A stretch of DNA of 64,000 nucleotides from Burkholderiales bacterium (GTDB taxonomy: Bacteria > Pseudomonadota > Gammaproteobacteria > Burkholderiales > Burkholderiaceae_C), in assembly GCA_016000265.1 (NCBI GenBank), contig JAECRL010000007.1, forward strand, positions 1 to 64,000. The letters run 5' to 3'. The notes under the pieces are model-generated. The model did not search any database, was not told the DNA's origin, and was given only the letters and a program-made list of their open reading frames with translations. Positions 26,426 to 35,914 of the stretch are shown in pieces. The position numbers and the translations under genes were made by a program. Positions within the stretch are counted from its first letter, which is position 1. Every line of letters starts with the position of its first letter.

Positions 26426-27373
26426 TCAAGGCGCCAAAAACGCCTTCACCGCGGCCACCGTGGTCGCCGGATCTTCCTCGTGCGGCACGTGCCCCAGCGC
26501 ATCGAACACCACCACGCGGCTGCCCTCGATGTCGCGCTGGAATTTGTCGGCGTTGTCCGGCGGGATCAGGCGGTCCTGGCCGCCCCAGATGATCAGCGTG
26601 GGCTGCTTGAGCTGGGTGATCTGCTCGGCGTGCTGGCCGCCCGGGCTCTGGCGGAAGCGCTCGCCCAGGGCCTGGCGGTTGCCCGCGCGCAGCGTCAGCT
26701 CGAAGTAGCGGTCAACCAGCTCGGGCGTGACCTTGCTCGGGTCGCCGTAGACGTTGCGCACGCTGGAGTCGATCATGCTGCGCGGCAGGATGTTGGCCAT
26801 CACCGGACGCAAAGCGGGCACCTGCGCCAGCTTGAAGCCGATCGGCACCGACTTGGCGTCGTACGGGTAGCCCGCGGCGTCCACCAGCACCAGGCGGCTG
26901 ACGCGAGCGGGGTGGTCTGCGGCCACCTTCCAGGCCAGGTTGCCGCCAAAGGAGTTGCCCGCCAGCACCGCCTGCTGCACGCCCAGCTGGTCCATCAGGG
27001 CGATGACGAAGTCGACGTAGCGCGTGAGCTGGTAGTTGCCATCGGGCATGGGGCCCGTCAGGCCGAAGCCGGGCAGGTCCATGCGGATGACGCGGCGCTG
27101 GCCCTTCAAGGCGTCCGTCCAGCCGTCCCAGGTGTGCAGGCTGGCGGAGGTGCCGTGCAACAGCACGATGGGCTGGGGGTCGTCGCGCGGGCCCTCGTCG
27201 CGCACGTGCGCCTGCATGCCCAGCACCTCGATGAACGTCGAAGGAGCCGGCGCCCAGCGGGCCTTGAGCGACTCCACGTCGCGATCGGGGGCCCAGCTGA
27301 GCCCCACGCCCGCGGCCAACAGCAACACCAGGGCAAGCAGCAGCCCACCCACGATTTTCAGCATCGTCTTCAT
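26426..27373 (-). CDS. Alpha/beta hydrolase
   Basis: This 315-residue protein has an N-terminal hydrophobic anchor (about residues 5-25) and then an alpha/beta hydrolase fold. The oxyanion region is LLHGTSASLHTWDGW, the nucleophile elbow is GNSFGG (near residue 143), the acid is in IIWGGQDRLIPP and the catalytic His in LGHVPHEEDP. The substrate is unknown; epoxide hydrolase, esterase or haloalkane-like roles cannot be separated. It is the last gene of a minus-strand run with a histidine phosphatase and an acyl-CoA dehydrogenase. The ATG at 27373 is chosen over a longer upstream frame overlapping the phosphatase gene. Confidence 0.85.
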   Translation of the reverse strand: MKTMLKIVGGLLLALVLLLAAGVGLSWAPDRDVESLKARWAPAPSTFIEVLGMQAHVRDEGPRDDPQPIVLLHGTSASLHTWDGWTDALKGQRRVIRMDLPGFGLTGPMPDGNYQLTRYVDFVIALMDQLGVQQAVLAGNSFGGNLAWKVAADHPARVSRLVLVDAAGYPYDAKSVPIGFKLAQVPALRPVMANILPRSMIDSSVRNVYGDPSKVTPELVDRYFELTLRAGNRQALGERFRQSPGGQHAEQITQLKQPTLIIWGGQDRLIPPDNADKFQRDIEGSRVVVFDALGHVPHEEDPATTVAAVKAFLAP

Positions 27374-27428
27374 GTCGATTCCCCATTTTTGTCTGAGCCT
27401 GCCCCCAGCGAGCAGGTCAGGCATTGTG

Positions 27429-28121
27429 TCAGCGGTAGCTGAGCAGGGACGGCGTGGCGCCCTCAACGTGTGCGTGCTCGTTGACCGAAAGCAGGTGCAG
27501 GCCATCCCGGCCCACGTTGATCTTGGTGACGCCGGCGTTCGCCAGGGTCCAGTTGATCGCGAAGGCCTGCGTGTCGTGCAGGCCCAGCAGGTGCGCGCAC
27601 ACCACGCTGATGAAGCCACCCGAGGTGAAGACCATGGCCTGCCCCTTGGGCGGCGTCAGCTTGACCAGCTCGTCGAGCGTGGACACGCAGCGCAGCTTGA
27701 AGCTCGACCACGGCTCCAGGTACTCGGCGTCGTGGTGCCCGGCCACCCAGCGCGAGACCGCGTCCTGGAAGAAGGACTGGAAGGCCCGCCGCGGGTCACC
27801 GCTGGCGGCCATCTCGGCCATCATCAGCGCCTTGTCGGCGTAACGCGGCTCGGCCACCTCGATCACGTTTTCGTGGTCGAACTCGTTGACCCCGGCGTGG
27901 ACCTGCATGGTGCACTCCAGCGCCATCGCCGCCAAAGCGGCGCGGGCCGTGTCCTGGTGGCGCTGCATGGTGCCGGCCACCACCACCTCGGGCGCCACGC
28001 CGCGGGCGCGCAGCGCGCGGCCCACCGCGTGCCCCTGCTGGTGCCCCAGCGGCGAGAGCTCGTCGTAGTTCTGGCTGCCAAACGAGGCCTGGCCGTGTCG
28101 GATCAGGAAGAGCGAGCCCAT
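27429..28121 (-). CDS. Histidine phosphatase family protein
   Basis: This 230-residue protein belongs to the phosphoglycerate mutase/histidine phosphatase superfamily. The catalytic LIRHGQASFG motif is at the N-terminus (RHG with the phospho-accepting His), and a second histidine region is MVFTSGGFISVVCAHLL. The substrate is unknown. It follows the acyl-CoA dehydrogenase gene by 12 bases and probably shares its transcript, as seen with related phosphatase and acyl-CoA dehydrogenase pairs in betaproteobacteria. Confidence 0.85.
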   Translation of the reverse strand: MGSLFLIRHGQASFGSQNYDELSPLGHQQGHAVGRALRARGVAPEVVVAGTMQRHQDTARAALAAMALECTMQVHAGVNEFDHENVIEVAEPRYADKALMMAEMAASGDPRRAFQSFFQDAVSRWVAGHHDAEYLEPWSSFKLRCVSTLDELVKLTPPKGQAMVFTSGGFISVVCAHLLGLHDTQAFAINWTLANAGVTKINVGRDGLHLLSVNEHAHVEGATPSLLSYR

Positions 28122-28133
28122 GCCGTCAGGTCC

Positions 28134-29363
28134 TCACTTCGAGCCGTACTTCATCAGCTCCAGGCGGGCGATCATGCCCTTGTGGACCTCGTCGGGGCCG
28201 TCGGCCAGACGCAGCGAGCGGGCCTGGTTGAAGAAGGCCGTCAGCGGCGTGTCGTGCGAGACGCCCATGCCACCGTGGATCTGGATGGCGAAGTCCACCA
28301 CCTGCTGCAGCATGGTCGGCGCCACCACCTTGATGGCCGACACGTCGGTCAGCGCGCTCATCACGCCCAGGTTGTCGATCTTCCAGGCGGCCTGCAGCGT
28401 CAGCAAGCGGGCCTGGTCGATGGCCAGGCGGCACTCGGCGATGCGCTCGCGGTTGCCGCCCAGGTTGATCAGCGGCTTGCCAAAGGCCACGCGCTTCAAG
28501 CCGCGCTCGATGGCGAGCTCCAGCGACTTCTCCGCCGCGCCGATGCAGCGCATGCAGTGGTGGATGCGGCCCGGGCCCAGGCGACCTTGCGCGATCTCGA
28601 ACCCACGCCCCGGTCCGGCGATGACGTTGGACAGCGGCAGTCGCACGTTGGTGAAGTGCACCTCGCCGTGGCCGTGCGGCTCGTCGTACTCACCGAAGAC
28701 CGGCAGCATGCGCTTGATCTCGACACCGGGCGCGTCCAGCGGCACCAGCACCATCGAGTGCTGGCCATGGCGGCCGGCCTCGGCGTTGGGCGTGGCGGCC
28801 ATGAAGATGCCGATCTTGCAGCGCGGATCGCCCACGCCGGACGACCACCACTTCTTGCCATTGAGCACGATCTCGTTGCCCTCGACCACGGCGGTGGCCG
28901 CCATGTTGGTGGCGTCGGACGAGGCCACATCGGGCTCGGTCATGAAGAAGACGGAGCGGATCTCGCCATTGAGCAGGGGGGTGAGCCACTGGGCCTTCTG
29001 CTCGGCGCTGCCGTACTTCCAGAGCACCTCCATGTTGCCGGTGTCGGGCGCGTTGCAGTTGAAGATCTCGGGCGCCATCATCGAGCGGCCGGTCTGCTCG
29101 GCGCTGAAGGCGTACTCCAGCACGCTCAGGCCCGCGCCCAGCTCCGGGTCGGGCATGAACAGGTTCCACAGGCCCTCGGCGCGCGCCTGGGCCTTGAGCG
29201 CCTCCACGCGCGGCGGGATCGTCCACTGCGTCCAGTCGCCGCCGTGGCGCTGCCCCAGGACCTCACTCCAGTGCTGGGCCTCGACCGGTGCGATGTGCTG
29301 GTCGATGAAGGCGCGCACCCGTTGGGCGGTGCTGCGGGCGCGTTCGCTGGGCTGGAAGTCCAT
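28134..29363 (-). CDS. Acyl-CoA dehydrogenase family protein
   Basis: This 409-residue flavoenzyme resembles the ACAD10/11-like branch of acyl-CoA dehydrogenases, which oxidise acyl-CoA at the alpha-beta position and pass electrons to ETF. Visible pieces are APDTGNMEVLWKYGSAEQK, FFMTEPDVASSDATN for FAD/substrate contact, KWWSSGVGDPRCKIGI and the C-terminal LADGPDEVHKGMIARLEL near the usual active-site region. ACAD11-type proteins act with a phosphotransferase, but none is present here. The promoter region is shared with the divergent acyltransferase gene. Confidence 0.87.
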   Translation of the reverse strand: MDFQPSERARSTAQRVRAFIDQHIAPVEAQHWSEVLGQRHGGDWTQWTIPPRVEALKAQARAEGLWNLFMPDPELGAGLSVLEYAFSAEQTGRSMMAPEIFNCNAPDTGNMEVLWKYGSAEQKAQWLTPLLNGEIRSVFFMTEPDVASSDATNMAATAVVEGNEIVLNGKKWWSSGVGDPRCKIGIFMAATPNAEAGRHGQHSMVLVPLDAPGVEIKRMLPVFGEYDEPHGHGEVHFTNVRLPLSNVIAGPGRGFEIAQGRLGPGRIHHCMRCIGAAEKSLELAIERGLKRVAFGKPLINLGGNRERIAECRLAIDQARLLTLQAAWKIDNLGVMSALTDVSAIKVVAPTMLQQVVDFAIQIHGGMGVSHDTPLTAFFNQARSLRLADGPDEVHKGMIARLELMKYGSK

Positions 29364-29564
29364 GGCTGTCTCCTGTGTGTGCGTGACACCGGATGCTAAG
29401 GCGCCCCAGGTCCTGCATCAAATGACGAATTTTCATCAGACGTCATTCACCACAAGCATGACCTGATCCCGCTTGCTCACGGGGAGCCCCCCGCAACCGA
29501 TGGCCCCACGCGCCCACCATCCATGCTTCAATGACCGGCGTTCACCGACCCATGGCTGTCCCGC

Positions 29565-30695
29565 ATGACCGACCCCCTCCTTGCGCCCCCGCAGAACGCG
29601 AACCGCTTCGACGCGCTGGACGGCATCCGCGGGCTGGCCGCCATCGCGGTCATGGTCTACCACTTCACCAGCCACCAAAGCCTGGGCTACCTGCCAGGCG
29701 CGTGGGCCGCGGTGGACCTGTTCTTCATCCTCTCGGGCTTCGTGCTCGCGCACAGCTACATCCACAAGATCCAGGGTGGCCTGAGCGCGTGGCGCTTCGC
29801 CGCCTTGCGCCTCATCCGCCTGGCGCCGCTCTACCTGATCGGCACGGGCATCGGGGCCCTGGCCATGGGGCTCATCTGGTGGCAAGGCGAGGCGGGCTCG
29901 CTCGGTGCCGTCACCTACTGGCGCGGCGTGGTGCTGGGGGTGCTCCTGGTGCCCAACTTCGACCTCTCCGAGTGGCCTTCAGGCGCCGGCTTCCAGGGCG
30001 GCGTGCTGTTCCCGCTGAACCCACCGGCGTGGTCGCTGTTCTTCGAGCTCTTCGTCAACGCCTGCTTCTTCGCCTTCATCGCCTGGCGGCTGCGCATCCG
30101 CTGGCCCCTGGCCGTGCTGATGATGGTGGGGCTGGCCTGGCTGGAGCACCACCTGCACGAGGTCAACCCGGGCTGGGGCCGCTGGAACTTCTTCCACGGC
30201 TTCCCCCGGGTGATCGCCGAATTCACGCTGGGCGCCGTGCTCCACCACCACCGCCACCGCGTGCCCCGCATCCACTGGGCGCCCGCGGCCCTGCTGACGG
30301 CCGGCCTGTTCGCCCTGTTCTTCATGGGCGACCGCACCGCCACCATGCTGGAGGTCTTCGTGCTCGCGCCCATCGTGCTGCTGTGCAACGCGCGGCTGGA
30401 GCTGGGTGACGTCGCACAGCGCGCCTGTCACTGGCTGGGGGAGCTGTCCTACCCGCTCTACATCACCCACATGCCGGTGTTCTTCCTGGGCCACGCCGCC
30501 CTCGAGCCCGAGCGTTTCGAGCCCCTGAGCCGCCTGCTCGTGCTCGGCGGCCTGGCGCTGCTGGTCGCCATCGCGCTCATCCACGTCGACCGGGCCGTGC
30601 GCCGCCGCCTGATGGCGCGCTACCACGCCCGCTGCCAGGCCCAGGACCGCGCCCCCGCCCCGCTCAAGACGGCAGCGTCCCCCCGCCCGAAGTGA
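29565..30695 (+). CDS. Acyltransferase 3 family membrane protein
   Basis: This 376-residue protein is an OafA/YrhL-type acyltransferase with about ten membrane helices. Hallmarks are FDALDGIRGLAAIAVMVYHF near the N-terminus, with the catalytic His at the end of it, FFILSGFVLAHSY and PPAWSLFFELFVNACF. These enzymes usually O-acetylate surface polysaccharides or other glycans. The target is unknown. Its 3' end overlaps the convergent LysR gene by 32 bases. Confidence 0.88.
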   Translation: MTDPLLAPPQNANRFDALDGIRGLAAIAVMVYHFTSHQSLGYLPGAWAAVDLFFILSGFVLAHSYIHKIQGGLSAWRFAALRLIRLAPLYLIGTGIGALAMGLIWWQGEAGSLGAVTYWRGVVLGVLLVPNFDLSEWPSGAGFQGGVLFPLNPPAWSLFFELFVNACFFAFIAWRLRIRWPLAVLMMVGLAWLEHHLHEVNPGWGRWNFFHGFPRVIAEFTLGAVLHHHRHRVPRIHWAPAALLTAGLFALFFMGDRTATMLEVFVLAPIVLLCNARLELGDVAQRACHWLGELSYPLYITHMPVFFLGHAALEPERFEPLSRLLVLGGLALLVAIALIHVDRAVRRRLMARYHARCQAQDRAPAPLKTAASPRPK

Positions 30696-31638
30696 TCGCC
30701 TGCCGCACGGCCGACAGCACCTCGTCGCGCAACCAGCCGTGCGCCGGGTCGGCGTCGCGGTCCACATGCCAGTACATCCAGATGCCCATGGGCGGGGCGG
30801 CCACCGGCAGCTCACGCAACACCAGCGGCAAGGCGCGCACCAGCTCTTCGGCGTAGGTGCGCGGCAAGGTCAACAAGGCATCGCTGTGGGCCACCACCTT
30901 GGCCGCCGCGAAGTAATGCTGGCAGCGCAAGGTGACGTCACGCGGGCCCAGGCCCGTGGCGGCCCAGACCGGCTGCAGCGGATCGGGCTGATCCGGGCGC
31001 AGGGCGACCATGACGTGACGGGCCTGGAAGTACGCCGCCACATCCAGGGGCTGCCCCGCCAGGGGGTGGTCGGGTCGCAGGATCACCGCCAGCGTCTCGT
31101 CGGCCAGGTGCAAACCGCGGATGCGCCCCTCCATGCGGTGCTGGCGGTCGATCACCAAGTCGACCTGCCCCAGCGTGAGCGCCTGCGTCAGCGTGTCGCG
31201 CGGCACCCGCACGCTGGCCAGGCGAACGTGCGGCGCCATCTGCGCCAGGTGGGTCAGCAGCGGTGGCAGGGTGATGGCTTCCAGCACGTCGCGCATGCCC
31301 AGGCGCAGCGTCATGTTCAGCGTCAACGGGTCGAAGGTCTCGGCCTGCGCCATCAGCGACTGCAAGCCGTGCAGGTGCGCCTGCACCTCCCCGATGACGC
31401 GCCGCGTCAGCTCGGTGGGCACCATCTGGTTGCCCTGGCGCACGAAGAGCGGGTCGCCCCACAGGCGGCGCAGCCGCGCCAGCGCGTGGCTGACCGCCGG
31501 CTGGCTCAGGTGCAGGTGGCGCGCCGCCCCCGAGATGCCGCCGTGCTCGTAGACGGCGTCCATCACGCGAAAGAGGTTGAGGTCCAGGCGCGAGAGGGGT
31601 TGGGCGTGAGCCTGGGCATGAGCATGGGGCAGCGACAT
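30664..31638 (-). CDS. LysR-family transcriptional regulator
   Basis: This 324-residue regulator begins with a short His/Ala-rich extension, then the LysR winged HTH (LDLNLFRVMDAVYEHGGISGAARHLHLSQPAVSHALARLR in pattern, about residues 14-75). A periplasmic-binding-protein-like effector domain follows (about 100-310). It resembles the NodD/NahR branch, which often governs catabolic genes. The target is not clear: the neighbours are a divergent corA and a convergent acyltransferase. The ATG at 31638 is chosen; an upstream frame extension to 31668 is possible. Confidence 0.84.
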   Translation of the reverse strand: MSLPHAHAQAHAQPLSRLDLNLFRVMDAVYEHGGISGAARHLHLSQPAVSHALARLRRLWGDPLFVRQGNQMVPTELTRRVIGEVQAHLHGLQSLMAQAETFDPLTLNMTLRLGMRDVLEAITLPPLLTHLAQMAPHVRLASVRVPRDTLTQALTLGQVDLVIDRQHRMEGRIRGLHLADETLAVILRPDHPLAGQPLDVAAYFQARHVMVALRPDQPDPLQPVWAATGLGPRDVTLRCQHYFAAAKVVAHSDALLTLPRTYAEELVRALPLVLRELPVAAPPMGIWMYWHVDRDADPAHGWLRDEVLSAVRQAITSGGGTLPS

Positions 31639-31980
31639 GGAGCGAAACGATACACCGCCCTCACACACACACCAACCACCACCCGGTGTGTGCGATTTTG
31701 GGCGCTCGCGAAGCGGCGAGTCGACGCGCCCGCGTCATAATGATGCGTTGCCGTCAAAGCGGCGAACCTTCGGAGCAACACCTTGGAAAGTCACCCTCGG
31801 TGACCGCCCACTCCAGCCAGCCGGCGTCGCCGGTTGCGCCCCGCCTGCCGGCTTCACGCTGAGCCGCAGGCCCGGGCTCGCGGGAGGGGGCGGCACACCA
31901 CTCCCCCCACCCGTCACAACCTGCACGCACCGCGGCACGCGCTTCCTGCGCACCGCCTGCGTCCACGTGCTGGAGCCCGC
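31639..31980 (+). other. Intergenic region and probable corA 5' leader
   Basis: This 342-base stretch separates the LysR gene from corA. A CATAAT box at 31736-31741 could be a -10 for corA, though no good -35 matches. Downstream are short dyads such as GTCACC/GGTGAC (31789-31803) and GTTGC/GCAAC in a roughly 240-base leader. This could fold, but it matches no riboswitch class I can recognise. No gene is seen. Confidence 0.45.
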
Positions 31981-32940
31981 ATGCTCAACGTCTTCACGCT
32001 GGCCAATGGCCGCCTCTTCCAGGAAGAAATCGACAGCCTCGACGAGCTGACGCCCGCGCGTCCCGTCTGGGTGGACCTCGAAGACCCCACGCCCGAAGAA
32101 AAGGGCTGGATCGCCGCCTGCTTCGGCCTGGTCATCCCCGGCGACATCATCGACGACGACCTGGAAGAATCCGCCCGCTTCTACGAAGAAGACGGCGCCA
32201 TCCACCTGCGCTCGGACTTCCTCATCGACGACGACGAGGCACCGCGCAACATCCGCGTCGCCTTCATCCTGCACAACAACGTGCTGTTCTCGATCCACCG
32301 CGAAGACCTGCCCGTCTTCCGCCTGCTGCGCATGCGCGCGCGCCGCATCCCCGCGCTGATCGAAGACGCCAAGGACGTGCTGCTCAAGCTCTACGACGCC
32401 GACGCCGAGTACTCCGCCGACACGCTGGAGAACATCTACGACGAGCTCGAAAAAGTCAGCAAGCAGGTGCTGCAGGACCAGGTCAACGACCAGGCCGCCG
32501 CCGAAGCGCTGGCCGCCATCGCGCGCCAGGAAGACTTGAACGGCCGCATCCGCCGCAACGTCATGGACACGCGCCGCGCACTCAGCTTCATGATGCGCGC
32601 GCGCATGCTCAACGCCGACCAGTTCGAAGAGGCCCGCCAGATCCTGCGCGACATCGACTCGCTGGACTCGCACACCGCCTTCCTGTTCGACAAGATCAAC
32701 TTCCTGATGGACGCCACCGTCGGCTTCATCAACATCAACCAGAACAAGATCATCAAGATCTTCTCGGTGGCCTCGGTGGCGTTCCTTCCGCCCACGCTGA
32801 TCGCCAGCATCTACGGCATGAACTTCCAGGCCATGCCCGAGCTGAACTGGAAGCTGGGCTACCCGTTTGCCGTCGGCCTCATGCTGCTGTCGGCCGTCAC
32901 GCCGTTCTGGTACTTCCGTCGCAAGGGTTGGCTGAACTGA
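31981..32940 (+). CDS. corA: Magnesium/cobalt transport protein CorA
   Basis: This 319-residue inner-membrane channel mediates magnesium uptake. The large N-terminal cytoplasmic domain (1-250) is followed by two C-terminal helices. The diagnostic YGMNFQAMPEL loop (Y/GMN signature) lies between them near residue 278. The sequence ends with the positively charged RRKGWLN tail expected of CorA. The ATG at 31981 gives the usual MLNVFTLANGRL start. The MFS gene begins one base after the stop, so the two are probably cotranscribed. Confidence 0.95.
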   Translation: MLNVFTLANGRLFQEEIDSLDELTPARPVWVDLEDPTPEEKGWIAACFGLVIPGDIIDDDLEESARFYEEDGAIHLRSDFLIDDDEAPRNIRVAFILHNNVLFSIHREDLPVFRLLRMRARRIPALIEDAKDVLLKLYDADAEYSADTLENIYDELEKVSKQVLQDQVNDQAAAEALAAIARQEDLNGRIRRNVMDTRRALSFMMRARMLNADQFEEARQILRDIDSLDSHTAFLFDKINFLMDATVGFININQNKIIKIFSVASVAFLPPTLIASIYGMNFQAMPELNWKLGYPFAVGLMLLSAVTPFWYFRRKGWLN

Positions 32941-32941
32941 G

Positions 32942-34126
32942 GTGAAGACCGAGCGCGCGTCCGACCGCGTCCTGCCCGCGCTGCCGCCGGGCCTGTGGCG
33001 CGTGATGCTGGGCACCACCTTCGTGGTGCTGAGCTTCAGCCTGCTCAACCCGGTGCTGGCCGTGCGCCTGCAGACCGGCGGCGCCAGCGCCACGGCCATC
33101 GGCCTGTTCGCGACCCTGCCCTTCCTGAGCGTGGCCGCCCTGGTGCCCCTGGTGCCGCGCCTGTTCGCGCGCATCGGCGTGGGGCAGGCCTACCGACTGG
33201 GCCTGCTGCTGGAGCTGATCGCCTGCCTGGGCTACCTGCTCACCGACGACTACGCCGCGTGGTGTGCGCTCGGCCTGATGGCCGGCCTGGGCGCCGCCGC
33301 GGCCTGGAACGCCACCGAGGCGCTCATCGCCCACAACACCCCCGCCTCGCACCGCGGCCGCCTCACCGGGCTGTACCAGGCGCTGCTGGGCGGCGCCATG
33401 GCGCTGGGGCCTTTTTTGCCCGGCCTGCTGGGGCTCGACCCCACCCAGGCCAACCTGCTGGCGGCGGGTGGCCTGGCCGTCGGACTCGGGCTGACGCTGG
33501 CCCCAGTCGTCACCACCCTCAAGGCCATGCACGACGACCACGTCCCCATGGGCCTGATGGCGGCCTGGCGTTTTCGGCCCACCCTGGCCTGGGCGGCGGT
33601 GGTCGGCGGGGTCTTTGAAGTGGGCCTGGGCTCCATCACCACCGCCCACGGCTCGGGCATCGGGCTCGACCTCGCGGCGGCCACCTCCATCGCTGGCGCC
33701 CTGGGCATGGGCAGCTTCGTGCTGCAGTACCCACTGGGCTGGCTGGCCGATCACCTGCCTGCGCGGCGCCTGTTTGCCATCGGGGCCGCCGCCTTGGTGC
33801 TCAGCGCCGTGGCCTTCGTGCAATCCACCCAGCAGCCCTCGCTGCTGTGGGTGTGCGCGGCGCTGTGGGGCGGCATCGGCGGGGCGCTCTACACCCTGAG
33901 CATGATCCGCGTGGCGCATGACTTCGCGGACTCGTCCGCCCTCGCCGGCACCTCCGCCATGATCGCCGGCTACACCGCAGGCGGCGCACTCGGCCCCGCC
34001 ATCAGCGGCTGGGCCTTCGACCACCACGGCGTGTTCGGCCAGGGCCTGTGGCTGGGCGTGCTCGCCCTCAGCCTGCTGCTGATGCAAGCCCGCCGCGAAC
34101 CCCCTGCACCAGGCGCCACTGACTGA
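32942..34126 (+). CDS. MFS transporter
   Basis: This 394-residue protein has about 12 hydrophobic helices and MFS-like features: an arginine-rich loop between helices 2 and 3 with LVPRLFARIGVGQAYRLG, and a symmetrical two-half layout. Hydrophobic helices with Ala/Gly/Leu predominate. The substrate is unknown. The GTG start lies one base after the corA stop, with an ATG at 33003 as alternative. The C-terminal 59 bases overlap the convergent histidine kinase gene. Confidence 0.82.
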   Translation: MKTERASDRVLPALPPGLWRVMLGTTFVVLSFSLLNPVLAVRLQTGGASATAIGLFATLPFLSVAALVPLVPRLFARIGVGQAYRLGLLLELIACLGYLLTDDYAAWCALGLMAGLGAAAAWNATEALIAHNTPASHRGRLTGLYQALLGGAMALGPFLPGLLGLDPTQANLLAAGGLAVGLGLTLAPVVTTLKAMHDDHVPMGLMAAWRFRPTLAWAAVVGGVFEVGLGSITTAHGSGIGLDLAAATSIAGALGMGSFVLQYPLGWLADHLPARRLFAIGAAALVLSAVAFVQSTQQPSLLWVCAALWGGIGGALYTLSMIRVAHDFADSSALAGTSAMIAGYTAGGALGPAISGWAFDHHGVFGQGLWLGVLALSLLLMQARREPPAPGATD

Positions 34127-35894
34127 GCAAGGCGGCGTGCAGGCGATCGGCCGGCACGGGCTTGTGCAACAGCATCAGCCCCGAGGCGTGCGCCTCTCGC
34201 AGGCGCTGCGCCGCCGTGTCCCCCGTGATGATCAAGGCGGGCAGGTCCGCCCCCAGGCGCTCGCGGATGCGGGCCACGGCCTCCAGGCCGGTGCGGTGGT
34301 CGCGCAGGCGGTAGTCCGCCAGCACCACATCGGGCGTGAAGGCATCCAGGCGCGCCAGGGCCTGGTCCACGTCGGTGGCCGTCTCGCAGCCACAGCCCCA
34401 GGTCAGCAACAAGTCGCTCATGGCCGACAGCACGCCCTCGTCGTCCTCGACCAGCAACACGTTGAGCCCCCGCAGGTCACCCTGCATGGCCACCCGCTGC
34501 TCATGCAGGATGGCCTCGTCGCTCAAGGGCAGGGCCAGGCGGAACACCGAACCCCGACCGGGGCGCGAAGCCAGGCTGACCTCCACCCCCATGGCGCGCG
34601 CCAGCCCATCGACGATGGCCAGGCCCAGCCCCAGGCCCTTGCGGCGGTCGCGCTCGGGGTTGCCCAGCTGGTGGAACTCCCGGAAAACCTGGCGGTGCTG
34701 CTCTTCGGGGATGCCGATGCCCGTGTCCCACACCTCGATGACGACGCGCTTGCCCCGGCGTCGGCAGCCGATCAGCACCGCCCCGCGCTCGGTGTAGCGA
34801 ACCGCGTTGACCAGCAGGTTGCGCACGATCATCTCCACCAGGGCCGGGTCGCCCTGTGCCACCAGGCGCGTGTCGCGCAGCCGGAAAGCCAGGCCCTTGC
34901 TCTCGGCCAGCGGCGCCAGCTCCCGCTCCAGCTTGTGGCACATCGGCTGCAAGGCGAAGCTGCGCGATTGCGGCTTGATCACCCCGGCATCCACCTTGGA
35001 GAAATCCAGCAAGGTGTTGAGCATCTCGTTGGCCGCCTCGTTGGCCACCATGACCTGACGGGCCAGGTGGGCCTGTCGGTCGCTCAAACCCGCCCGGGAC
35101 AATGCGCCCAGGTACAGCCCCGCTGCGTGCAAAGGCTGGCGCAGGTCGTGGCTGGCCGACGCCAGGAAGACGGTCTTGGCGCGGTTGGCGTCCTCCGCCT
35201 CGATGAGCGCCTGCTCGACCAGCTGTCGCGCCTCCAGGGCCCGCTGGGTCTGGTCCCGCAAGCGGTTGACCAGGTCCTCGTTTTCGAAGCGCAGGTCGAT
35301 GGAGCGCGCCGCCATGCGCGCCGCGTGGTACGAGTACACCGTCATCGCCCCGAGGTAGGCGATGCCTCCCAGGCCGAGTGCGACGTTCACCGTGCCCTGA
35401 GCCCGCATCAGCGCGATGATGCACGGCACGATGCAGGTGACCCAGTAGCTCATGGCGATCGGCCAGGACGGCCCGAACACCGCCAGCCCGGCCGAGCTCA
35501 TGCCCGCGATCATCACGGCGATCAGGTTGGTCGAGTCCGGCTCGCCAGGGCGCAAGAACAGCAGCGCCAGCGCGCCCCAGGCGCTGCCATTGAGCGCCCA
35601 GATCACCCGCAGGCCCTGCGCGTGACGCAAGGGGTTGAAGTTCGCCGAAGACGGTGAGGGCTGAGCGGCCCGCCACAGCAGCGCGCCCATCAGCAGCAAG
35701 ATCGTGGTCAGCGCCCACCACCAGATGCGCCGGTCGCCCAAGGTCGCCTGGTAGGCCAACGCCGTGATGCACGCCACCCCGCCCGAACTCAGCAAGGCCG
35801 TGGTCAGGTTGCGATCCACCAACTCCATCTGCGCCGCCAGCAGGCGGGGCGGATCGAAGCGCAGGGCTCGGCTCAGGGGTGGCAACAAACGCAT
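34068..35894 (-). CDS. Hybrid sensor histidine kinase/response regulator
   Basis: This 608-residue membrane kinase has about six N-terminal helices (residues 25-190), then a coiled-coil linker and a HisKA domain with the H-box ASASHDLRQPLHAAGL (near residue 247). An HATPase region follows, with the N box NLLVNAVRY, G1 WDTGIGIPEEQ and G2 KGLGLGLAIVDGL. A C-terminal receiver domain with DVVLADYRLRD as its phospho-acceptor Asp completes the protein. It follows the LuxR-type regulator by 20 bases, as an operon. The signal is unknown. Confidence 0.92.
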   Translation of the reverse strand: MRLLPPLSRALRFDPPRLLAAQMELVDRNLTTALLSSGGVACITALAYQATLGDRRIWWWALTTILLLMGALLWRAAQPSPSSANFNPLRHAQGLRVIWALNGSAWGALALLFLRPGEPDSTNLIAVMIAGMSSAGLAVFGPSWPIAMSYWVTCIVPCIIALMRAQGTVNVALGLGGIAYLGAMTVYSYHAARMAARSIDLRFENEDLVNRLRDQTQRALEARQLVEQALIEAEDANRAKTVFLASASHDLRQPLHAAGLYLGALSRAGLSDRQAHLARQVMVANEAANEMLNTLLDFSKVDAGVIKPQSRSFALQPMCHKLERELAPLAESKGLAFRLRDTRLVAQGDPALVEMIVRNLLVNAVRYTERGAVLIGCRRRGKRVVIEVWDTGIGIPEEQHRQVFREFHQLGNPERDRRKGLGLGLAIVDGLARAMGVEVSLASRPGRGSVFRLALPLSDEAILHEQRVAMQGDLRGLNVLLVEDDEGVLSAMSDLLLTWGCGCETATDVDQALARLDAFTPDVVLADYRLRDHRTGLEAVARIRERLGADLPALIITGDTAAQRLREAHASGLMLLHKPVPADRLHAALLSQWRLVQGVRGGLASAAG

Positions 35895-35914
35895 GGCGTC
35901 AAGGCATCAGGGCA

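Noticed and set aside
31742..31980. Known magnesium riboswitch upstream of corA
   Set aside because: I could not match the sequence to the M-box or other recognised magnesium sensors, so it is listed only as an unexplained leader.
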